Part shown: piece by piece, positions 41,161 to 45,758 of the stretch
Numbering within the stretch: position 1 is the stretch's first letter
Layout of the letters: each line of letters starts with the position of its first letter
NCBI RefSeq assembly: GCF_003258295.1
Contig: NZ_QKYN01000096.1
Coordinates: 1 to 45,758 of the forward strand
Direction: 5' to 3'
Length of the DNA stretch: 45,758 nt
Origin: Streptacidiphilus pinicola
GTDB lineage: Bacteria; Actinomycetota; Actinomycetes; Streptomycetales; Streptomycetaceae
Notes under the pieces: model-generated
The model's input: only the letters and a program-made list of their open reading frames with translations
Database searches by the model: none
What the model was told of the DNA's origin: nothing
Translations under genes and position numbers: made by a program

Positions 41161-42657
41161 TCAGCTCGCCTCCGTACGGTCCGCGGCCATGCCGACCGCG
41201 TCGAGGAGGGCGCTGCCGACGATCAGGTCGGCGCCGCCGAACTCGTCGTCGTGCAGGCGGGTGCCGTCGTCGACGGCGAAGAGGAGGCGCTCCTCGCCCT
41301 GGCGGTAGGCCGTGCCCACGCCGGGGCTGGCCGCGTGGACGGCGAGGAGTGCGACGAGGTAGGGGAGGTCCGGGTCGACCCGGCGCGCCTCGGCCAGCAG
41401 GCCGGAGAGCCGGCGGGGGGCGTCCGCCGGGAGGTCCAGCAGGCCGAGCGCGGCTTCCAACTGCTCGTCGGAGAAGCGGCTGTCGTCGGGGGTGGAGATC
41501 AGGTCGGGCTCCGGGAGCTCCGCTCCCAGGTGCTCGCGCTCCACCGGCGGCGTGAGCAGGACGTCGACCAGGTCCGTCAGCCGGACCGAGTACGGCGTGC
41601 GCAGCCCTATCCCCTTGCGAAAGAACGCCGTCGTCACCGCGGACGCCTGCTCCAGCGGCAGCGGCAGCACGGGGGCGAGCAACTGACCGTAGAGGTCGAG
41701 GCCGCTGCGCGCGCTCGGCGCGGCGAAGGCCTGGCGGTCCTGCTCCGCGCGGAACAGCGGGCCCGCCTCCAGCAGGCGGGTCTGCAGCTGGGTGTGGCGG
41801 CGGATGCAGTCCTTGACGATGTCGACCAGCTCCGCGGCGCGACGCTTGTGCTCGACGTCCTCCGACTCGTCGCGGGCCTTGCGGATGTTGGTGAGGATCG
41901 CGTTCTCGTGCCGGTAGCGGTCGGCGATGTGCTCCAGCGCCTCGGCGATGAGGTCGGGGACGGCCTCCATCCAGTCGACCGCGCGGACGTTGCGGCGCGT
42001 CGCCTCGAGCGCGCGGCGCAGCAGCTCGCTGTACTGGACGGTCCGGTAGCGCGCCTGCTCGGCGGCGAGCTGCGCGTCGGCGAGGCGGCCGCGCCGGATC
42101 AGCACCTCGAGCTTGACCTCGGCGGCGATCTGCGCCGAGGTGACGTCCGTGTCGAGCGCGCCGACCAGGACGTTGACCGCCTCGTCGGTGGTCCGCAGGT
42201 AGACGCCGCCGTCCGGCCCGGGGACCTCCTCGATCAGCTTGAAGTCGTAGTCCCGGCGGACGTACGAGCCGTCGGAGCCGAAGGTGCCGTAGACGGCGCG
42301 GAAGCCGCGGTCCACGCTGCCCACGTTGATCAGCGACTCGAGCACCCACTTGGAGACCCGCTCGTGCTCACGCCACTCGCGCTCGGGCGCCTGCGCGGCG
42401 ACGCGCGGCAGCAGGCGGGCGAGGACCTGGTCCCGGTCGGCGCCGGTGTCGAAGTCCATGTGCAGGGTGACCAGGTCGATCGCGGCGAGCGCGACCTCGG
42501 CCATGCCGTAGACCGCGTACTCGCCGGCCAGGTTGGCCTTGCGGTTGTCGAGGTCGTGCAGCGGCGCGGTGCAGGCGAGGGCGCGCAGCCGACGGGCGAG
42601 GCCCTCGTCGGCGGCGGGGCCCGGGGCCGGGCGCGCTGCTTCGGCGGTGGTGGTCAC
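41161..42657 (-). CDS. Kleisin-like condensin subunit (MksF/JetA-like)
   Basis: The 498-residue protein is first in the condensin operon. It has helical segments such as ALEHIADRYRHENAILTNIRKARDE and EHKRRAAELVDIVKDCIRRHTQL in its middle, likely a helical bundle contacting the SMC neck, and winged-helix-like parts at either end, as in MksF/JetA. There is no enzyme motif. It starts with a GTG directly after a -10 sequence (leaderless). Identification is by operon order and length, so an alternative DNA-binding role is possible. Confidence 0.7.
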   Translation of the reverse strand: MTTTAEAARPAPGPAADEGLARRLRALACTAPLHDLDNRKANLAGEYAVYGMAEVALAAIDLVTLHMDFDTGADRDQVLARLLPRVAAQAPEREWREHERVSKWVLESLINVGSVDRGFRAVYGTFGSDGSYVRRDYDFKLIEEVPGPDGGVYLRTTDEAVNVLVGALDTDVTSAQIAAEVKLEVLIRRGRLADAQLAAEQARYRTVQYSELLRRALEATRRNVRAVDWMEAVPDLIAEALEHIADRYRHENAILTNIRKARDESEDVEHKRRAAELVDIVKDCIRRHTQLQTRLLEAGPLFRAEQDRQAFAAPSARSGLDLYGQLLAPVLPLPLEQASAVTTAFFRKGIGLRTPYSVRLTDLVDVLLTPPVEREHLGAELPEPDLISTPDDSRFSDEQLEAALGLLDLPADAPRRLSGLLAEARRVDPDLPYLVALLAVHAASPGVGTAYRQGEERLLFAVDDGTRLHDDEFGGADLIVGSALLDAVGMAADRTEAS

Positions 42658-42665
42658 GGGGGTTT

Positions 42666-42671
42666 AGCGTA
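42666..42671 (-). promoter_or_regulatory. -10 element of the condensin operon
   Basis: On the minus strand TACGCT ends eight bases before the GTG start at 42657, with no ribosome site between. This predicts a leaderless or nearly leaderless message. A clear -35 was not found. Confidence 0.45.
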
Positions 42672-42890
42672 GAGGCTCGGACCGACAACGTCCCAAACGG
42701 CACGGATCGCCCCGGTCTGTCCCGCGAGTTCGCGCCCGGTCGTTCGCTCCCGGTCGTTCACGCCGCCGGACCGGCCGGTGCGCCGACAGGCCACGGGAGT
42801 GGCAGGCGGTTGGTCCGCCGCCGCACCCGCGGCCTGTCGGCCACGTACTGGTCGACGCGCCGCGCCTCACCGCGGCGCGCCGCCGCCCGC

Positions 42891-43667
42891 TCAGTCCCGG
42901 GCCGCGACCGTCGCCGGCTCCGCGCTCGCGGCGACCGCGGCCGCCTCGTGCGCCCGGCGCAGCGTCATCCAGGCCACGCCCGCCAACGCGCCGCCCAGCA
43001 AGGGGAAGACGATGAACACCCACACCTGCCTGAGCGCCCAGCCGTGCTGGAACACCGCGGTGGCCAGCGAACGGGCGGGGTTGACCGAGGTGTTGCTGAC
43101 CGGGATGGTCACCAGGTGCACCAGGCCGAGGCCGGCGCCCGCGACCAGTCCGCCCACCGCGGCCGGGAAGCCGCTGGCCGTCGTCCCCAGCACGACCAGG
43201 GCGAAGACCGCCGTCGCGACCACCTCGGCGAGCATGACCGCGCCGAGATTGTAGTGGTCGGGCGAGTGGATCCCGTAGCCGTTGGAGGCGAAGCCGGCCT
43301 CGCTGACGGAGACGATGTTCTTCTGGCCGTCCACGCCCACCGCGGTGAAGCCGGGCATGCCCTGACCGATGGACCAGATCAGCAGCGCACCGAAGAGGCC
43401 GCCGACGACCTGGCCGCCGACGTAGGCCGGGACGAGCCGGGGGTCGGTCTTCTTGACCACGGCCATGGCGGCCGTGATCGCCGGATTGATGTGGCACCCC
43501 GAGATGGGACCGATCAGGTAGGCGGCGACGGCGAGTGAGAGCCCGAAGGCCAGCGCCACGCCGAGGACCCCGGCCTTGTCGCCGTCGAAGACGGCGGTGC
43601 CCACACCGCCGATGATGAGGATCGCCGTGCCGACGGCTTCGGCGAGGAAGATCCGTGCGCTTCCCAT
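42891..43667 (-). CDS. Aquaporin (AqpZ-like MIP protein)
   Basis: The 258-residue protein has six membrane helices and both aquaporin half-helix motifs intact: GCHINPAIT and NTSVNPARSL. The second motif and the aromatic-Arg filter pattern are of the water-channel (AqpZ) kind rather than the glycerol facilitator kind. GGGAGGT precedes the ATG at 43667. It is a single-gene unit, unlinked to the glpF operon. Confidence 0.88.
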   Translation of the reverse strand: MGSARIFLAEAVGTAILIIGGVGTAVFDGDKAGVLGVALAFGLSLAVAAYLIGPISGCHINPAITAAMAVVKKTDPRLVPAYVGGQVVGGLFGALLIWSIGQGMPGFTAVGVDGQKNIVSVSEAGFASNGYGIHSPDHYNLGAVMLAEVVATAVFALVVLGTTASGFPAAVGGLVAGAGLGLVHLVTIPVSNTSVNPARSLATAVFQHGWALRQVWVFIVFPLLGGALAGVAWMTLRRAHEAAAVAASAEPATVAARD

Positions 43668-43950
43668 GGGTAAACCTCCCGGTGAGCCCGGATGACGGGT
43701 TGGAGAGCAGGTGGATGCCACCCGGAGCGGGGAGGCGCACCCATCGCGACCGTAGGTCGGTGGTACGTACACGGCTTTTCGGGCGGGGCCACTCGGGTGA
43801 TCTTCCCGGCGCGCCGACTGCGCCACTCCGAGCGGAGGTTTGGGCGCCGGGACCGAGGTGTGGGCGTTCCTGACGGCCACCGGGCGTGCCGCCTACGATC
43901 GTCCTGGGAGCCCTGGACGTCCCTGGTGGGCGTTCTCGCTGGAGGTGGAG

Positions 43951-44712
43951 ATGGATCTGAACGCCGATCTCGGCGAGGGCTTCGGCCGCTGGACGCTCAC
44001 CGACGACGAGGCGCTGCTGTCGGTGGTCACCAGTGCCAACGTGGCCTGTGGCTTCCACGCCGGCGACCCGGCCACCATGCGCCGCGTCTGCGAAGGCGCC
44101 GCGGTGCGGGGGGTGCGGATCGGCGCCCAGGTCTCCTACCGCGACCTCGCCGGCTTCGGGCGGCGCGCGATGGACGTGCCGCGCGTCGAGCTGGCCGCCG
44201 AACTCACGTACCAGATGGGTGCACTGGAGGTCTTCGCCCGCGCCGCGGGGGCGGGCGTGGCCTATGTGAAGCCGCACGGCGCCCTGTACAACCGCGCGGT
44301 GGCGGACGAGGAGCAGGCGGCGGCCGTCGTCAACGCGGTGACCGCCTTCGCGCGTGCCTTCGGGCGCGAGCTGCCGGTCCTCGGCCTGCCGGGCTCGGCG
44401 CTGCTGCGCCTGGCCGCCGCGGCGGGGCTGCCGACCGTGGCGGAGGCCTTCGCCGATCGCGCCTACACCCCCGCCGGAACGCTGGTTCCGCGGACGCAGG
44501 CAGGCGCGGTCCTGCACGAGCCCGACGCGGTCGTGGCGCAGGCGCTGGCCATCACCGTCAGGGGCGAGGCGGCCACGGTCACAGGCGCGAAGGTGCCGGT
44601 CGCGGCGGACTCGCTGTGCCTCCACGGCGACACACCGGGCGCCGCGGCACTGGCCCGGCGGGTACGGGCCGCCCTGGAGTCGGCGGGCGTGGCGATCGGG
44701 GCCTTCGCTTGA
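43951..44712 (+). CDS. pxpA: 5-oxoprolinase subunit A (LamB/YcsF family)
   Basis: The 253-residue protein opens with MDLNADLGEGFGRWTL and has NVACGFHAGDP and YVKPHGALYNRA, the hallmarks of PxpA. With PxpB and PxpC it hydrolyses 5-oxoproline (pyroglutamate) to glutamate using ATP, a damage-removal step. GGAGGTGGAG lies just before the ATG at 43951. It leads the pxpABC operon. Confidence 0.95.
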   Translation: MDLNADLGEGFGRWTLTDDEALLSVVTSANVACGFHAGDPATMRRVCEGAAVRGVRIGAQVSYRDLAGFGRRAMDVPRVELAAELTYQMGALEVFARAAGAGVAYVKPHGALYNRAVADEEQAAAVVNAVTAFARAFGRELPVLGLPGSALLRLAAAAGLPTVAEAFADRAYTPAGTLVPRTQAGAVLHEPDAVVAQALAITVRGEAATVTGAKVPVAADSLCLHGDTPGAAALARRVRAALESAGVAIGAFA

Positions 44713-44744
44713 GCGGCGGACCTGACACCGCAGAGGCATCCCCC

Positions 44745-45392
44745 GTGCGACGGACGCTTGTTCGCCCGATGGGCGCGCGGGCGCTGCTGGCCGAGGTCGG
44801 CTCGGACGAGCAGGTGGCCGCACTGTTGGGCGATCTGACGCAGCGTCAACACGGAGGTCTGCTCGGCGCGGAGGTGGAGCTTGTGCCCGCCGCCCGAACC
44901 GTGCTCGTCGACGGGCTCGGCTCACCTCGTGAACGGGCGACGCTGACCGCCTGGTTGGACGCCTGGGTGCCGCACGCGGTGCGCACGGACGCCGGATCAC
45001 TCGTGGAGATCCCGACCGTCTACGACGGCGAGGACCTCGCGGAGGTCGCCGCGCTGTGGGGCGTCACGCCCCAGGAGGCGGTGCGACGGCACGCCGCGTG
45101 CTCGTTCCGGGTGGCCTTCTGCGGCTTCGCACCCGGGTTCGCCTACCTGACCGGCCTGCCCCAGGAGCTCGCCGTCCCGCGTCGCGCCACCCCGCGCACC
45201 CGTGTCCCGGTCGGCTCCGTGGCCCTGGCCGGCGCCTACACCGGCGTCTACCCGAGCCCCTCGCCGGGGGGTTGGCAGCTGATCGGCCGCACCGAGCTGT
45301 GCCTGTGGGACGAGGACCGCAGCCCGGCGGCGTTGCTGACGCCCGGCACGCGCGTGCGGTTCACGGCCGTCGCGGCGGAGGCGGGATCATGA
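44745..45392 (+). CDS. pxpB: 5-oxoprolinase subunit B (allophanate-hydrolase subunit 1-like)
   Basis: The 215-residue protein has the PxpB pattern: GARALLAEVG near the start, IPTVYDGEDLAEVAALWGVT, then FCGFAPGFAYLTGLP and a cyclophilin-like core ending YPSPSPGGWQLIGRT. The GTG at 44745 gives the usual family N-terminus; a TTG at 44709 overlapping the pxpA stop is possible. It overlaps pxpC by four bases (ATGA). Confidence 0.9.
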   Translation: MRRTLVRPMGARALLAEVGSDEQVAALLGDLTQRQHGGLLGAEVELVPAARTVLVDGLGSPRERATLTAWLDAWVPHAVRTDAGSLVEIPTVYDGEDLAEVAALWGVTPQEAVRRHAACSFRVAFCGFAPGFAYLTGLPQELAVPRRATPRTRVPVGSVALAGAYTGVYPSPSPGGWQLIGRTELCLWDEDRSPAALLTPGTRVRFTAVAAEAGS

Positions 45393-45758
45393 CCACCCGT
45401 CAGAACGGATCGTCCGCTGCCCGGGTGTTCGAGGTGGTGCGACCGGGGCCGCTGACGACCGTGCAGGACGCGGGGCGGCGCGGGGTGGCGGCGTTGGGCG
45501 TGCCGCGCGCCGGGGCGCTGGACGGGCCCGCCCACCGCTGGGCGAACGCGCTCGTCGGCAACGCGCCGGGCGCGGCGGCGCTGGAGGCGACGCTGGGGAA
45601 CCTCGCGCTGCGCGCGGTCGGCGGCGACGCGCGGGTCGCGGTCGCCGGCGCGCCCGCCCCCGTCCGGGTCGCCGGCCGGCCGGCGGCCGGAGGGGCGCCC
45701 GCGCGGCGCGCGGTCCCGCGACCCGCTCGACGTCGTCCGGTGCGCCGCCGCGGGTCGT
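45389..45758 (+). CDS. pxpC: 5-oxoprolinase subunit C, N-terminal part (cut by window)
   Basis: The frame opens at an ATG overlapping the pxpB stop and encodes VRPGPLTTVQDAGRRGVAALGVPRAGALD, then ANALVGNAPGAAALEATLGN, the beginning of PxpC (allophanate-hydrolase subunit 2-like). The open frame continues to the right edge. After about 45690 the expected family sequence (RDPLDVVRCAAAGR) is instead read in another frame, so a frameshift or a sequencing error is possible there. Confidence 0.8.
   Translation, partial: MTTRQNGSSAARVFEVVRPGPLTTVQDAGRRGVAALGVPRAGALDGPAHRWANALVGNAPGAAALEATLGNLALRAVGGDARVAVAGAPAPVRVAGRPAAGGAPARRAVPRPARRRPVRRRGS

Overview
The window is a high-GC actinobacterial chromosome segment, most likely from the Streptomycetaceae. 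The evidence is the 5' end of a 16S rRNA gene with the conserved actinobacterial leader, a crr-ptsI phosphotransferase pair preceded by a near-perfect DasR (dre) operator, a gylR-glpF-glpK-glpD glycerol operon, an RNase Sa-type secreted ribonuclease, frequent GTG/TTG starts and several leaderless promoters. I cannot assign genus or species.

Layout. 1-2.8 kb: 16S rRNA (minus, cut by the window edge) divergent from crr-ptsI. 2.8-6.8 kb: EamA exporter and methyltransferase sharing an operator-rich promoter region, then acetoacetyl-CoA synthetase. 6.9-11.5 kb: a four-gene minus-strand operon made of a Nudix-winged-helix regulator, a J-domain/kinase-like protein, a VWA protein and an adenylosuccinate-synthetase paralogue. 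11.5-14 kb: TetR divergent from an SDR-fold protein, then homocysteine methyltransferase. 14.2-19.3 kb: glycerol regulon with two matching palindromic operators and tandem hairpins between glpK and glpD. 19.3-20.2 kb: a decaying patch with a deleted epimerase gene and an alpha/beta-hydrolase remnant. 20.2-27 kb: secreted and small proteins (RNase Sa homologue, lipoprotein, a 916-residue EXORDIUM-like protein, TOPRIM protein, YiiX-like hydrolase, DUF3761 protein) and a frameshifted secreted-protein remnant.

27.1-27.4 kb: a very dense array of four tRNA genes. Two of them put leucine anticodons (CAG, GAG) on short-variable-arm scaffolds. 27.5-31 kb: membrane protein and gluconate genes gntT-gntK divergent from a GntR/FCD regulator. 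31.0-32.6 kb: an archaeal-type aspartyl-tRNA synthetase behind a T-box leader whose specifier codon reads GAC (Asp). 32.7-35.4 kb: MFS exporter with divergent regulator, a RelE-like toxin-antitoxin pair and a small membrane protein.

35.4-42.7 kb: a three-gene condensin-like operon (kleisin-like, KITE-like and a 1562-residue SMC-like ATPase) resembling MksFEB/JetABC, with no JetD/MksG nuclease nearby. 42.9-45.8 kb: aquaporin and the 5-oxoprolinase genes pxpABC, the last cut by the window edge and possibly frameshifted.

The strongest candidates for undescribed biology are the unusual tRNA array, the Asp-specific T-box/AspRS2 unit, the Nudix/J-kinase/VWA/AdSS-like operon and the nuclease-less condensin operon. 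Homology calls were made by eye from motifs and architecture; no database search was possible.
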